Made by a program: the position numbers and the translations under genes. The notes below the pieces were generated by a model, which was not told where the DNA came from, ran no database searches, and worked only from the letters and a program-made list of their open reading frames with translations. From Lysobacter solisilvae (GTDB lineage: Bacteria; Pseudomonadota; Gammaproteobacteria; Xanthomonadales; Xanthomonadaceae): 64,000 nucleotides of DNA. Location: the NCBI RefSeq assembly GCF_016613535.2, contig NZ_CP071518.1, positions 806,001 to 870,000 on the forward strand. Direction: 5' to 3'. Of this stretch, positions 46,304 to 56,243 are shown one piece after another. How positions within the stretch are numbered: the first letter of the stretch is position 1; every line of letters begins with the position of its first letter.

Positions 46304-47971
46304 TCAGCGGCGCGGCCACGCCGCGCGTAAAGCCCACAGTCCCCCCAGCGCGGCGATCCAGGCCGACGCGGGCACACCCAGCCAGCGCGGTCCGCCGGCT
46401 TCCATCGCGAACAAAACGGCCGCCACCACCAGCAGACCGGTGCCCAGGATCGCGGCGATCGTGCCGCGCTGCGCGCTGCGGATGGCCGCGGTGATTTCTC
46501 GCACGTCCGGCGAATGCATCTGCAGCGACTGCTTGCCCTCCACCTGCTGCTGCAGCCAGGCGTGCAGCAACCGCGGCATCTGCGGGGCGTGCGTCACCAG
46601 CTCCGGCAGCCGCTTGCGGAACTCGCCAGCCAGGCGCTTGGGGCTGTAGCGCTCGACCAGGATGGTCGACAGCACCGGCTGCGCCACGGCCCAGATATCC
46701 AGGCGGGGATCGAGCAGGCGTCCCACGCCCTCGATGTTGAGCAGCGTCTTCTGCAGCAGGATCAGTTGCGGCTGCAGCGTCAGCTCGTAGCGCTGGGCGG
46801 TGCGGAACAGCTTGACCAGCACCTCCGCCAGCGAGATTTCCGACAGCGGGCGGGTGAAATACGGCTCGCACACCGCGCGCGCGGCTGCTTCGAGTTCATC
46901 GATGCGCGTGTGCCCGGGCATCCAGCCGGCCTGCACGTGCAGTTCGGCGATGCGGCGGTAGTCGCGGTTGAAGATCGCCATGAAGTTCTCGGCGAGGTAG
47001 TACTGATCCTCGTCCGACAGCTGGCCCATGATGCCGAAGTCCAGCGCGATGAACCGCGGGTTGGTCTTGCGGTCGGCATCCACCCAGATGTTGCCGGCGT
47101 GCGCGTCGGCATGGAAGAAATTGTCGCGGAACACCTGCGTGTAGAACACGCGCACGCCCTTGGCGGCCAGCGCGTGGCGATCGATGCCGGCCGCGTCCAG
47201 CGCGGCGACATCGTCGGACGGAATGCCCCGCACCCGCTCCAGGGTCAGCACGCGCTGGGCGGTGTGCGACCAGATCACCTCGGGCACGTACAGGTCGTCG
47301 CTACCCAGCCAGAAACGGCGCAGGACGCTGGCGTTGCCGCCCTCGCGCTGCAGGTCGAGTTCGGCGGCCAGGGTGTTCTGGATCTCGGCGACGATCTCGC
47401 GCGGGCGGATCTTGTCGGCGGCCGGGTGGGTCCGCTCGACCACGCTGGCCATGGCATTGAGCAGTGCGATGTCGGCGTCGATCTGCTGCTCGATGCGCGG
47501 CCGCAGCACCTTGACCACCACCTCGCGCGGCGTGGCGCCGCCCACGGAAGGCAGCGTGGCCGCATGCACCTGCGCGATCGAGGCCGATGCCAGCGGCGTG
47601 GTGTCGAACGAGGCGAACGCTTCGGCCACGGGGCGGCCCAGCGCGAGTTCCACGATCGCGCGCGCGTCCTGTCCATCGAAGGGCGCCACGCGGTCCTGCA
47701 GCTGGGACAGTTCCTCGGCCACGTCGGCCGGCACCAGGTCGCGGCGCGTGGAGAGGATCTGGCCGAACTTGACGAAGATCGGGCCCAGCTCCTGCAACGC
47801 CAGGCGCAGGCGCGCGCCGCGCGACAGCGAGGCCACGTGCGCCGAAGCGCGCGGCACGAACGGGCGCGCCAGCTTGAGCCACCGCTGCGCAGGCGTGTCG
47901 TCGAGCAGGTCGTCCAGGCGGTAGCGCAACAGCACCCGGCCGATGCGCCAGGCGCGGAAGACCGGCGTCAT
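46304..47971 (-). CDS. ubiB: UbiB/ABC1 atypical kinase, ubiquinone biosynthesis
   Basis: Membrane-bound protein-kinase-like ATPase needed for aerobic ubiquinone synthesis. The 555-residue protein has the KxGQ motif ([14 protein letters not shown]), the Ala-rich nucleotide loop ([13 protein letters not shown]), the VVKVLRP lysine strand, [22 protein letters not shown] (DFG-like) and C-terminal membrane spans. The ATG at 47971 overlaps the ubiJ stop by 4 nt. Confidence 0.94.
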   Translation of the reverse strand: MTPVFRAWRIGRVLLRYRLDDLLDDTPAQRWLKLARPFVPRASAHVASLSRGARLRLALQELGPIFVKFGQILSTRRDLVPADVAEELSQLQDRVAPFDGQDARAIVELALGRPVAEAFASFDTTPLASASIAQVHAATLPSVGGATPREVVVKVLRPRIEQQIDADIALLNAMASVVERTHPAADKIRPREIVAEIQNTLAAELDLQREGGNASVLRRFWLGSDDLYVPEVIWSHTAQRVLTLERVRGIPSDDVAALDAAGIDRHALAAKGVRVFYTQVFRDNFFHADAHAGNIWVDADRKTNPRFIALDFGIMGQLSDEDQYYLAENFMAIFNRDYRRIAELHVQAGWMPGHTRIDELEAAARAVCEPYFTRPLSEISLAEVLVKLFRTAQRYELTLQPQLILLQKTLLNIEGVGRLLDPRLDIWAVAQPVLSTILVERYSPKRLAGEFRKRLPELVTHAPQMPRLLHAWLQQQVEGKQSLQMHSPDVREITAAIRSAQRGTIAAILGTGLLVVAAVLFAMEAGGPRWLGVPASAWIAALGGLWALRAAWPRR

Positions 47972-48612
47972 GCAGCGCCCCCGATCCGGCTGCGCAGGCG
48001 GCCCACGCGCACGGCCGCGCGTTCGACGTCATCGCGCAGCGTGTCCACATCGTCGAGGAACGCGTCCAGCTCGTCGCGACCGACGACGTCGCGCGACTCC
48101 TCGGTCAGGTACTCGGCCGCGTTGCCGGCGAACTGGCCGGCCGCACCGCGCGCGTGACGCAGCGCCGAGGCGACGCCGTTGGCGATCTGCACGCCCAGCA
48201 CGTCGCCGAATACCGCGGCGAACGGCTGTTCCCAGTCGGGATCGAAACGTTCGGCCAGGCGCTGCAGCCGACGGGCGAGGTCGGCGTCGCCCTCGATGCG
48301 CAGTTTGCCCACGGGCGGCGCGTCGTCATTGCGGAAGAAGGGCAGCTGTGCGATCAGGCCGCCCAGTGTGCTGCGCACCGACAGGTCCGCCGCCGGGTCC
48401 TGCACCGGACCCACCTGCAGGCGGTCGCCGGCCACTGCAATCTGCAGGGCAAGCGGAGGCGCGGCCAGGTGAAGCGCGACCCGCCGGCCATCCAGTGCCT
48501 TGAGGCCATCGCGTGTGTCCGGGTCCAGTGCCAGCGCGCGATTGAGCGCGGCTTCCAGCGCGCGGCCGGCCAGCGGCTTGAGCGAATCCAGGGGCGAGGC
48601 TCGTTCGGTCAT
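47968..48612 (-). CDS. ubiJ: Ubiquinone biosynthesis accessory factor UbiJ (SCP2 domain)
   Basis: The 214-residue protein has an SCP2 lipid-binding domain (~15-115: [42 protein letters not shown]) and a C-terminal coiled-coil stretch ([26 protein letters not shown]), matching UbiJ. It partners UbiK, encoded at 27.4 kb. Coupled to ubiB by ATGA, the typical arrangement without ubiE next to it here. Confidence 0.9.
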   Translation of the reverse strand: MTERASPLDSLKPLAGRALEAALNRALALDPDTRDGLKALDGRRVALHLAAPPLALQIAVAGDRLQVGPVQDPAADLSVRSTLGGLIAQLPFFRNDDAPPVGKLRIEGDADLARRLQRLAERFDPDWEQPFAAVFGDVLGVQIANGVASALRHARGAAGQFAGNAAEYLTEESRDVVGRDELDAFLDDVDTLRDDVERAAVRVGRLRSRIGGAA

Positions 48613-48705
48613 GCGGGCATTGTAGCCCCGTGCGACGCGGCCTCCGCGCCGTACGGGCGATGCACGCCGGTCGTGGGGTCATGCCCGCCGAGCCATGCCC
48701 CCGCG

Positions 48706-48861
48706 TCACGCCTTCTTGCGAAGCAGCGAGATCACCGCCAGGACAAGGAACACGACAAACAGGATCCAGGCGATGTTGCTGGCTGCGCCTGCGATGCCAC
48801 TGAAGCCCAGCACGGCCGCGATGATGGCGATGATGAAGAAGATGACGGCGTAGTTGAGCAT
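48706..48861 (-). CDS. UPF0391/DUF1328 small membrane protein
   Basis: The 51-residue protein [20 protein letters not shown]… contains two membrane spans and ends with basic LLRKKA, the exact pattern of DUF1328 (YtjA-like) proteins, which are often stress-induced. The ATG at 48861 has GAGAG upstream. The 204 bp beyond hold no gene. Confidence 0.88.
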   Translation of the reverse strand: MLNYAVIFFIIAIIAAVLGFSGIAGAASNIAWILFVVFLVLAVISLLRKKA

Positions 48862-49065
48862 CTGAGAGCTCCGGCACACGCCCGGATTGGACGCGTCTCG
48901 ATGCTGACCGGGCGCGGGTCGCGGCGCGGTGACGGCCGCTTGTGCGGGATGGGCAGCCTTCAGCGGCGTGAGTCTTTCGTCAATGGAGCCGCGCCGCGCC
49001 ACTGAAATGTCGGCCTGCCTGCCGCGCCGCCGCGCGCGAGGGCGCCAGGCGACCGTGCTTCCAGA

Positions 49066-50055
49066 TTAGCCCCGGGACGCAGCCAACCGTGCCAGTCCCT
49101 CGTCGATGCTGACCCGCGGCACATAGCCGAAGTCGCTTCGCGCGGGGCCCATGTCGTACCAGTGCGTCGTGCTCAGCTGCTCGGCCAGGAAGCGCGTCAT
49201 CGGTGGCTCGCCCCGGAGCGGCAACAGATGCCAGAGGCCTTCGCAGACCGTGCCCAGTGCGTAGGCCACCGGGAAGGGCACGCTACCCGAGACCTGCGGG
49301 GCCCCCACGGCCTGCAGCAGCGCGTTGACGATTTCGCGCACGCTGCGAGGTTCACCGTTGCTGATGAAATACGCGCGGCCGGCGCAGGTCGCGCCCACGT
49401 CGAGGTGGTCCAGCGCGTCCAGGTGTGCCTGCGCCGCGTTGTCGATGTAGGTGGTGTCGATCCGGTTGAGCCCGTCTCCGACGAAACGCAGGCGGCCCGC
49501 GCGCGCGCGCTCGGCCAGGCGCGGCACCAGCTGGTTGTCGCCGACGCCCCAGATCAGGCGCGGGCGCAGGGCGACGGTGGCCAGCCCGGCGTCATTGGCG
49601 CCGAGTACCGCCTTTTCGGCGATGAGCTTGGTCGCGGCGTACGGGGCCTTGAGGTGTTCGCCGTAGGGCACCGTGTCCGCCGTGCCGCCTTCCACGGGGT
49701 GCGTGGCGCGATGGGTGACGCTGGGCGTGGAGGTGTACACCAGGCGCCTCACGCCCTGCGCGCGGCAGGCCTCGACGACGTGCTGCGTACCCATCACGTT
49801 GGCCTGGTGATAGCTCTCGTAGCTGCCCCAGGCCCCGGCCTTGGCGGCGTTGTGCAGCACGGCGTCGCAGCCGTGGGCGGCGGCGATCACGGCATCGCGC
49901 TGCGCCAGGTCGCCCTGCATCTGGGTCACCCCGATCGCATCGAGCGCCGGATAGTGGCCGCGGTTGAAGCTCACGACCTCGTGCCCGCGCGCGCGCAAGC
50001 CGCGGCACAGGGCCTGCCCGAGAAAGCCGCCGCCACCGGTGACCAGGATCTTCAT
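49066..50055 (-). CDS. oleD: OleD, NAD(P)H-dependent 2-alkyl-3-ketoalkanoate reductase
   Basis: Reduces the beta-keto acid made by OleA to a beta-hydroxy acid, the second step of long-chain olefin synthesis. The 329-residue extended SDR has the [14 protein letters not shown] cofactor loop, [10 protein letters not shown], the catalytic Tyr-Lys in [11 protein letters not shown] and [19 protein letters not shown]. The start is ATG 50055. It lies 47 nt downstream of oleC on the same strand. Assignment relies on the neighbouring oleC, oleB and oleA. Confidence 0.9.
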   Translation of the reverse strand: MKILVTGGGGFLGQALCRGLRARGHEVVSFNRGHYPALDAIGVTQMQGDLAQRDAVIAAAHGCDAVLHNAAKAGAWGSYESYHQANVMGTQHVVEACRAQGVRRLVYTSTPSVTHRATHPVEGGTADTVPYGEHLKAPYAATKLIAEKAVLGANDAGLATVALRPRLIWGVGDNQLVPRLAERARAGRLRFVGDGLNRIDTTYIDNAAQAHLDALDHLDVGATCAGRAYFISNGEPRSVREIVNALLQAVGAPQVSGSVPFPVAYALGTVCEGLWHLLPLRGEPPMTRFLAEQLSTTHWYDMGPARSDFGYVPRVSIDEGLARLAASRG

Positions 50056-50102
50056 GGAGTTCGCAACCTGCTTGGATGGAAGGACATGATCGCCATGGCG
50101 TG

Positions 50103-51794
50103 CTATCGCCGCTGGCGCGCCGCCCACACCGCGAGCTTCTCGCGCCCGATCTTGGCGTTGTGGCGGATGTCGACGGGAAAGGACGGATGCTGCAGGAAGC
50201 AGTCGATGGCCGCCGTGTGTACGTGACCCTGGCCCTGCGCGCGAAGCGCTTCGCGGATGCGCGGCCAGTCGCGCGCCGGCACGCCCTCGCGCAGCTCCAC
50301 GCACAGCACCGGCGTCTGCGCGCCGGCCTCGCCGATGCCTACCAGCGCCGTGCGGCGCACCTCGGGATGGGTGTTGAACACGGGCTCGACCTGTTCGGTG
50401 TACAGCGGGCCGGACGCCGTCTGCACGCGGTGCGACTTGCGGCCGCAGAACCACAGCCGGCCCTGCGCGTCGAAGTAACCGACGTCGCCCATGCGGTGCA
50501 CGATGCGCACCTCGCCGTCGGCCAGCGTCTCGCGGATCTTGGCCAGGCGCGTCTGCGCTTCGCGGTTGAAATACGTGTCGGTGGCGGTGGGCCCGGCGAC
50601 CGTGATCTCGCCGACCTCGCCCCCGCCCAGTTCGCGCACGTGTCGCCAGTCCTCGATCGGCGCATCCGTGATCGCGATGATGCGCACCTGGTTGGGCGGT
50701 ACGGCGCGGCCCACGCACGTGCCTGCGCCGTCCTGGGTGGCCGGGCGCGTGTCCTGCAACTCGCGCCCTTCGATCACCGCCACCGGCAGGCATTCGGTGG
50801 CCCCGTACGGCGTCCAGAACTGCGCGTCCGGCGGCAGCAGTTCGCGCATCCTGGTAACCACGTCCGCCGGCACCGGCGCGCCAGCGGAGGTGACCCGGCG
50901 CAGCGTGGGCAGGGGCTGGCCGAAGCGCGCCAGCACGCCCATCAGCGCGGGCGAGCCGAACAGCTGGTCGACACCGAAGCGGGCGATGGCGTCATGCAGG
51001 CGGCGCGGATCGGCGCTGGCGGGCCGCGTCGGGTCCATGTCGGGGATGATCGAGCTCAGGCCCAGCGCGGGATCGAACAACGCGAAGGGCGGAAAGGTCG
51101 GCAGGTCCACGCCGCCGGGCGACACGCCGAACGCAGCGCCCAGCAGCTCGATCTGTGCGACGAAATGCCGGTGCCGGTACACGACGCCCTTGGGCACGCC
51201 CGTGGATCCGCTGGTGAACAGGATCGCGGCGACGTCGTCGGGCTGCGTCGCGGTCAACTGCGGGCCGGCGCCGGCACCATCGCGCTCGACTTCATCCAGC
51301 GTCGCATCAGCCAGCCAGCGACGCGCTCCGGTGGTGACGCGCAGCCGCGCGGATTTCGCCCAGCCCAGAAGCACGCGGGCGGCATGCGCCAGCGGGATGC
51401 CGATGAAGGCCTGTGCCTGCGCCTCGTCCAGGCATTGCTTCAGTGCGCGCCTGTCGATGCCGGGGTCGACCAGCACCGGCACCGCGCCGGCCTTGAACAG
51501 CGCGAACATCAGCAGGAAGAAGTCGGGCGTGGGTCGCACCATCAGCACCGTGCGCGTGCCGCGGACGATGCCGCGGCGCGCCAGGCCGGCGGCAATGGCG
51601 TCGCTGCGCGCGTCGAGCTGCGCGTAGGTCAGCTGCACGTCGTAGCGGGCCATGCCGTCGGGCCCGCGCGTGCCCGGGCAGCGCATGGCGATGCGGTCCG
51701 GCGACTGCGCGGCCAGTCGCGGCAAGGCCGCGGCGATATTGCACGCGGAAGCGGCGGGGCCGGTCGGGGGGAGTGGGACGGCGTCGGGCGTCAT
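50103..51794 (-). CDS. oleC: OleC, beta-lactone synthetase (AMP-binding family)
   Basis: ATP-dependent conversion of the beta-hydroxy acid to a beta-lactone, the third olefin step. The 563-residue ANL-superfamily enzyme has [31 protein letters not shown] (A5) and [23 protein letters not shown] (A7/A8). The ATG at 51794 is preferred to GTG 51800. It is followed by oleD. Confidence 0.92.
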   Translation of the reverse strand: MTPDAVPLPPTGPAASACNIAAALPRLAAQSPDRIAMRCPGTRGPDGMARYDVQLTYAQLDARSDAIAAGLARRGIVRGTRTVLMVRPTPDFFLLMFALFKAGAVPVLVDPGIDRRALKQCLDEAQAQAFIGIPLAHAARVLLGWAKSARLRVTTGARRWLADATLDEVERDGAGAGPQLTATQPDDVAAILFTSGSTGVPKGVVYRHRHFVAQIELLGAAFGVSPGGVDLPTFPPFALFDPALGLSSIIPDMDPTRPASADPRRLHDAIARFGVDQLFGSPALMGVLARFGQPLPTLRRVTSAGAPVPADVVTRMRELLPPDAQFWTPYGATECLPVAVIEGRELQDTRPATQDGAGTCVGRAVPPNQVRIIAITDAPIEDWRHVRELGGGEVGEITVAGPTATDTYFNREAQTRLAKIRETLADGEVRIVHRMGDVGYFDAQGRLWFCGRKSHRVQTASGPLYTEQVEPVFNTHPEVRRTALVGIGEAGAQTPVLCVELREGVPARDWPRIREALRAQGQGHVHTAAIDCFLQHPSFPVDIRHNAKIGREKLAVWAARQRR

Positions 51795-51932
51795 GCGCAC
51801 ATTGTCGCCTGCGCGGGGCGGGAAACGGCGGACCGCGCGCGTGGCGGCGGCCGCATCGCCCGTTCAATCATCGCGCGCGGCGCTCGGGCAGAATGCGCGG
51901 CCGTCCCCGCCGATCGTCCCGCGTTCCCGGCC

Positions 51933-52283
51933 ATGCCCCATCCCTGCCTGACCTGCGGCGCGTGCTGCGCCAGCTTCCGCGTGAGCATGCACTGGTCGGA
52001 GACCGACCCCACGCTGGGCGGCGTGACCCCGGCCGCTCTGACCGAACGCATCGATCCGCATCAGGTCGCCATGCTCGGAACCTGGGCACGCGCGCCGCGC
52101 TGCATCGCACTGGAAGCGCAGGTCGGCGTGCGGAGCCGCTGCACCATCCACGAGCGCCGCCCCAGTCCCTGCCGGCAGGTACATGCGTCCTGGGAACACG
52201 GTGCGGCGGACATCTCCTGCGACCGGGCGCGCGCGCGCCACGGACTGCCCCTGCTCACGCCCGCGGACTGGCCGGCGCGCTGA
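51933..52283 (+). CDS. YkgJ-family cysteine-cluster protein
   Basis: The 116-residue protein has the cluster C5-x2-C8-x2-C11-C12 at the N-terminus (CLTCGACCASF) and later Cys (RCIAL, RCTIHERRPSPCRQ), the YkgJ/UPF0153 pattern thought to bind zinc or iron-sulfur. It sits on the opposite strand between oleC and oleB. Role in olefin synthesis unknown. Confidence 0.85.
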   Translation: MPHPCLTCGACCASFRVSMHWSETDPTLGGVTPAALTERIDPHQVAMLGTWARAPRCIALEAQVGVRSRCTIHERRPSPCRQVHASWEHGAADISCDRARARHGLPLLTPADWPAR

Positions 52284-52353
52284 TGCGCGGCGCATGCCGC
52301 GGCGTGCAGTGGCGCCCGGCGTGCGCGCCGAACGGGCGAGGCGCAATCGGTGG

Positions 52354-53271
52354 CTAGCGCGCCTGCACCGGCGTCGAGTCCAGGAACGCACGGATGGCCG
52401 GTACGAGCACGTCCGCCTTGTCCTCCAGCACGTAGTGATTGGCGTCCTCGAAGGCATGCACCTGGGCCTGCGGCAGGGCCTGGCGGAAACCGTCGAGGAA
52501 GTGCCGGTCGAAGACGAAGTCGCGCAGGCCCCAGCCGATGAAGGCCGGCCGATCGGCGAATTCCGGCAGGCGCCGGCCCGCAGCCTCGAGCAGCGGCCAC
52601 GCCTCGTCGCCCGGGCCCAGCGGGATGTCCTGCATGAAGCGCACCGTGCTGATTCGGTTCGCCCAGGTGTCGTAGGGCGCGACATAGGCGCGGCGCACCG
52701 CGGGCGGCATCGGTCGTTCGACGCCGATGTGGGACGCGCCGGCCGAGAACGCGTTGAACGCGCGGATCACCAGCTCACCGACCTTCCAGTCGCGGCCGAA
52801 CGCGATCCGCCACGGCATCGGCTTGGCCGCCGGCAGCGGGAACGCCGCGGTGTTGGTGATCACCAGCCTGCGCACCTGGGACGCGTGCGACAGCGCCCAG
52901 CCGAAGCCGATCATGCCGCCCCAGTCGTGCACCGCCAGGGTCAGCGGGCCGGTGATGCCCAGGTTCGCGAGCAACTTGTCGACGTCGTCGACGCGCGATT
53001 GCAGGGTGTAGGCGTAGCGGGCGTCGTCGGGCTTGTCGGACAGGCCCATGCCGACGTGGTCCGGCACGATGCAGCGGTACCGGTCGCGCAGGCCCAGCAC
53101 GAGCTTGCGCCAGTAATAGCTCCATGACGGATTGCCATGGAGCATCAGCACGACGGGGGCGTCTTCGCGCGGACCCGGACCGGTGTACTCGTCCAGGTAC
53201 GACATGGCGATGCCCGGACGGACTTCGAAGCGTTGCGGGGTGAAGGGGTAGTCGGGAAACGACGTGGCCAT
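52354..53271 (-). CDS. oleB: OleB, beta-lactone decarboxylase (alpha/beta hydrolase)
   Basis: Converts the beta-lactone to the cis-olefin plus CO2, the last olefin step. The 305-residue haloalkane-dehalogenase-like fold has oxyanion motif HGNPSW and nucleophile D116 in AVHDWGGMIG. The catalytic His is in DANHYVLED. Asp rather than Ser as nucleophile fits OleB. The ATG at 53271 starts MATSFPDYPFTPQRF. It lies in the ole locus as a separate gene, not fused to oleC as in some bacteria. Confidence 0.9.
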   Translation of the reverse strand: MATSFPDYPFTPQRFEVRPGIAMSYLDEYTGPGPREDAPVVLMLHGNPSWSYYWRKLVLGLRDRYRCIVPDHVGMGLSDKPDDARYAYTLQSRVDDVDKLLANLGITGPLTLAVHDWGGMIGFGWALSHASQVRRLVITNTAAFPLPAAKPMPWRIAFGRDWKVGELVIRAFNAFSAGASHIGVERPMPPAVRRAYVAPYDTWANRISTVRFMQDIPLGPGDEAWPLLEAAGRRLPEFADRPAFIGWGLRDFVFDRHFLDGFRQALPQAQVHAFEDANHYVLEDKADVLVPAIRAFLDSTPVQAR

Positions 53272-53539
53272 GCGGGACTCGGTTCGGGGCCGGCACGCGA
53301 GCGCCCGGCGAAGAGCGCGACATTATGCGGCCGCCGCGTGCCGGATCGGACCCGGTCCGTCCACGTCCGCCGTTCCAGCCCGGCGCGGGGCCCCGCGTAC
53401 GGAGGATCCGTGACGCAGGCCTGTTCACGTTGCGGGAAAAGACTGCCACTCTGCGGCCGGACGCGGACGCGTCCTCGACACGGCCGTCCGGACCAGCAAG
53501 GAGCGGGCGGTCGCCTTATGCCTTCCAAGGAGAACGGTC

Positions 53540-54325
53540 ATGGCAGCAGTGATGGACCTGCACAACGACGATCTGGCCACCCTCGCCGATCTGCGTACCC
53601 AGCTCGAACAGCACCCGGTGTTCGACAGCCTTACCCACATCCACGAACTGCGCCGTTTCATGCGCGCGCACGTGTTCGCGGTGTGGGACTTCATGAGCCT
53701 GCTCAAACGGCTCCAGCGCGACCTGACCTGTGTCCAGGTGCCCTGGCTGCCGCCGCGCGACCGCATCGCGGCGCATCTCATCAACGAGATCGTGCTGGGC
53801 GAGGAAAGCGACATCGGCCCCGACGGCGAGCCGGCCAGCCACCTGGACCTGTACCTGTCGGCCATGCGCGAGATCGGCGCCGACACGGCGCAGTTCGAGC
53901 AGTTCCTGGCGCTGGTCGGCGAAGGCATGGAAGCCCTCGACGCCCTGCACACGGTCGGTGCGCCCGGCTACGTCCGCGCGTTCGTCGGCCACACGCTGCA
54001 GGTCGCGCGGCAGGACAGCACGCTGGCGGTCATGACCAATTTCTTCCACGGCCGCGAGAACGTCATCCCGCAGATGTTCACCGCGCTGCTGGCGCGCTGG
54101 CGCATCGACGAGAAGAAGGCGCCGATGTTCGTGTTCTACCTGCGGCGGCACATCGAACTGGACGGCGAATCCCACGGCCCGATGGCCCAGCAGATCATCG
54201 AACGCGCGATCGCAGGCGATCCGGACCGCCGCGCGCACGTGATCCGTGCGGCGGTCGAAAGCGTGAGGGCGCGGATCGCGTTGTGGGATGGCCTGCAGGT
54301 GGCGCTGGAGGAAGGGGTCGCCTGA
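53540..54325 (+). CDS. DUF3050-like protein of the ole locus
   Basis: The 261-residue, all-helical protein has HELRRFMRAHVFAVWDFMSLLKRLQ and HGRENVIPQMFTALL; conserved His and Glu resemble heme-oxygenase-like or ferritin-like diiron folds, as DUF3050 does. Function unknown. The ATG at 53540 has AGGAGA 7 nt upstream. It is on the strand opposite to oleB and oleA, between them. Its recurrence in xanthomonad ole loci, from memory, suggests a link. Confidence 0.8.
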   Translation: MAAVMDLHNDDLATLADLRTQLEQHPVFDSLTHIHELRRFMRAHVFAVWDFMSLLKRLQRDLTCVQVPWLPPRDRIAAHLINEIVLGEESDIGPDGEPASHLDLYLSAMREIGADTAQFEQFLALVGEGMEALDALHTVGAPGYVRAFVGHTLQVARQDSTLAVMTNFFHGRENVIPQMFTALLARWRIDEKKAPMFVFYLRRHIELDGESHGPMAQQIIERAIAGDPDRRAHVIRAAVESVRARIALWDGLQVALEEGVA

Positions 54326-54346
54326 CTCCGCGGCCCGGCCGCCACC

Positions 54347-54380
54347 AAAGAAAACGGCGGGATGCCTTCGCATCCCGCCG
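54347..54380 (-). terminator. Terminator of oleA (possibly bidirectional)
   Basis: A perfect 11-bp stem CGGCGGGATGC / GCATCCCGCCG with a 4-nt loop (54355-54380) is followed on the minus strand by TTTTCTTT. It is also 29 nt after the DUF3050 stop and may end that gene too. Confidence 0.8.
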
Positions 54381-54471
54381 CCGTGTTGTTCGCCGGTCTT
54401 CCGGCCGTGCCGTTCGCATTTCCGGAGACTCATGCAGGCACCGCAGCGCGGTGCCTGCCATCTCCCAGGAC

Positions 54472-55494
54472 TTACCAGACGACTTCGGCCATCGAGCAGT
54501 TCAGGCCCGAACCGATCCCCAGCAGCGCGACGCGGCTGCCCTTCTTCAGGCGGCCCATTTCGCGCAGCTTGCTCAGCACGATCGGCACCGAGGCCGGGCC
54601 GATGTTGCCGTGCTCGCCGAAGATGGTCATGACCTTCTTCGGATCGATGCCGAAGGTCTTGAGGAAGGCCTGGGTGTGGGCCTTGCTGACCTGGTGGATG
54701 ACGAACTCGTCGAGCTCCTCGACCACCCAGCCCAGCGCCTGGCGCGCGGCGGCGAAGGTCTTCTGGCCCAGCTTCACGCCTTCGATCATCAGCATGCGGC
54801 CATCGGCGACCATGCGGTCGTGGGCGACGTCGCCGCGGCACAGGTGATTCCACTCGGTGGCCGAGCGGGTGACGCTGCCGCGGTAACGCGGCGCGCCCGG
54901 CACCAGTTCGGCGCGGGCCAGCACCATCGCGGCCGCACCGGAGCCCAGCGTGAGCGTGGCCATCTCGTCGCGGAACTGCTCGGCGGTGACGCTGTCCAGG
55001 CTCAGCCTTTCCATCGTCTTCTCGTAGGCGAGGTTCGCCGTTTCGCCGTCGACCACGAGTGCGTAGTCGATCTCGCCGCGTTCGATCATGCGGCCGGCGA
55101 TATCCATGCCGTTGAGGAACGCCAGGCACGCGTTGGCGATGTCGAAGTTCTGGCAGTTCTCACCCAGGCGCAGGTTGCCCGACACGATCGAAGCGGTGGA
55201 CGGCTCCAGGTAATCGCGGCTGACCGAGGTGTTGACCAGCAGGCCGATGCGGTCGGCATCGATGCCGGCATCGGCCAGCGCCTTGACGCCGGCCAGCGTG
55301 GCCGCGTCCGACGGCAGCATGTCGCCATCCCACAGGCGGCGCTCGTTGACACCCGCCACGTCCTGCAGGACGTTGGTCTTGATGCCCAGCCGGTCCATCG
55401 TGGGCTTGAGTCGGGCGTTGATCTCGTCGGAGGTCAGTCGACGCGGTGCATCGATGTGAGCCAGTCCGGCGATGGCGACGTGTTGGAACAGCAT
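54472..55494 (-). CDS. oleA: OleA, thiolase-family acyl-CoA head-to-head condensing enzyme
   Basis: Claisen condensation of two fatty acyl-CoAs to a 2-alkyl-3-ketoalkanoate, committing fatty acids to olefin synthesis. The 340-residue KASIII-like protein has nucleophile C123 in NACLAFLNGM, the His in VIHQVSKAHT and the Asn in GEHGNIGPAS. The N-terminus MLFQHVAIAGLAHIDAPRRLT is OleA-like. The start is ATG 55494. Confidence 0.93.
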   Translation of the reverse strand: MLFQHVAIAGLAHIDAPRRLTSDEINARLKPTMDRLGIKTNVLQDVAGVNERRLWDGDMLPSDAATLAGVKALADAGIDADRIGLLVNTSVSRDYLEPSTASIVSGNLRLGENCQNFDIANACLAFLNGMDIAGRMIERGEIDYALVVDGETANLAYEKTMERLSLDSVTAEQFRDEMATLTLGSGAAAMVLARAELVPGAPRYRGSVTRSATEWNHLCRGDVAHDRMVADGRMLMIEGVKLGQKTFAAARQALGWVVEELDEFVIHQVSKAHTQAFLKTFGIDPKKVMTIFGEHGNIGPASVPIVLSKLREMGRLKKGSRVALLGIGSGLNCSMAEVVW

Positions 55495-55648
55495 GGCGGC
55501 AGCAACCGTGGCGGAAAACGCGTCAGATTAACGCGTTCTTGACATGGTTGCATGCGCCGCCGGTCGCAAGCGCCCGCGATCGGGGGATTCAGCCGCGGTG
55601 GGCAAACCCCACCGGCTCAGGTTCGCCGCGGCCCGCCCGATGGCCCAT

Positions 55649-55969
55649 TCAGCGCCCACACCGGTAGGCGGCGAAGCGCTGGGCGCCGTCGCGCGGCTCC
55701 TCCAGCGGCTGCAGCGTGTCGGCGCCCAGGCCCGGGCCCTCGTTGCGGGCCAGCGTTTCCAGCTCCTCCCTCACGCGCAGCGGATTGCGTTCGTAGAAGC
55801 CCAGCTTGCCGGTGACCGAGACCTCGATCTCGCTGCGCAGCTCGCAGCCGGCCGGCGCCGCGCCCATCGGGATGATCCGGACCGCGGACGCGCCCGGGGC
55901 CATGTGCACCCAAGTACAGCCGGTGGCGGCCAGGGTGGCGGCGAGCAGAACGGGGGCGAGAAGGCGCAT
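55649..55969 (-). CDS. DUF4156-like lipoprotein
   Basis: The 106-residue protein has a lipobox (LAATGC, Cys ~18) and a compact domain with two Cys (GCELRSE and the end YRCGR) and VTGKLGFYERNPLRVREELETLARNE, the DUF4156 pattern. Likely an outer-membrane lipoprotein with a disulfide. Function unknown. The start is ATG 55969. Confidence 0.8.
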   Translation of the reverse strand: MRLLAPVLLAATLAATGCTWVHMAPGASAVRIIPMGAAPAGCELRSEIEVSVTGKLGFYERNPLRVREELETLARNEGPGLGADTLQPLEEPRDGAQRFAAYRCGR

Positions 55970-56167
55970 TCAGGGAACTCCGATGAGGTGCTTCATTGTT
56001 GTCCGGCGCGGTGAACCGGGCGGGAATGCGGTCGGACCCGGGCGGGGCATTGAATACGATTTCAGCGCCAGGACGGAGCGGGAGCGGCCGGATGTCCGGG
56101 GGCGGGGATGGCTTTCGACCCGGGCCAGTCGCGCCGCGCGGGCGCCTGGCAGGGCACAGAACGACAA

Positions 56168-56235
56168 GGGCCGGCTCCTGCGAGCCGGCCCCGGGTTGAT
56201 TGCCGTGGTACTGCCGGGCCGGCAAGCCGGCCCGG
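56168..56235 (-). terminator. Two consecutive strong hairpins after the M16 peptidase gene
   Basis: Hairpin 1: GGGCCGGCTC / GAGCCGGCCC, 4-nt loop (56168-56191). Hairpin 2: CCGGGCCGGC / GCCGGCCCGG, 2-nt loop (56214-56235). On the minus strand hairpin 1 is followed by TTGTCGTT. The 10-bp stems suggest transcription termination. Confidence 0.55.
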
Positions 56236-56243
56236 GGTCCTGC

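Noticed and set aside
48861..49002. In-frame N-terminal extension of the DUF1328 protein to 98 residues
   Set aside because: The extension lacks homology and the compact two-span protein starting at 48861 is the family norm.
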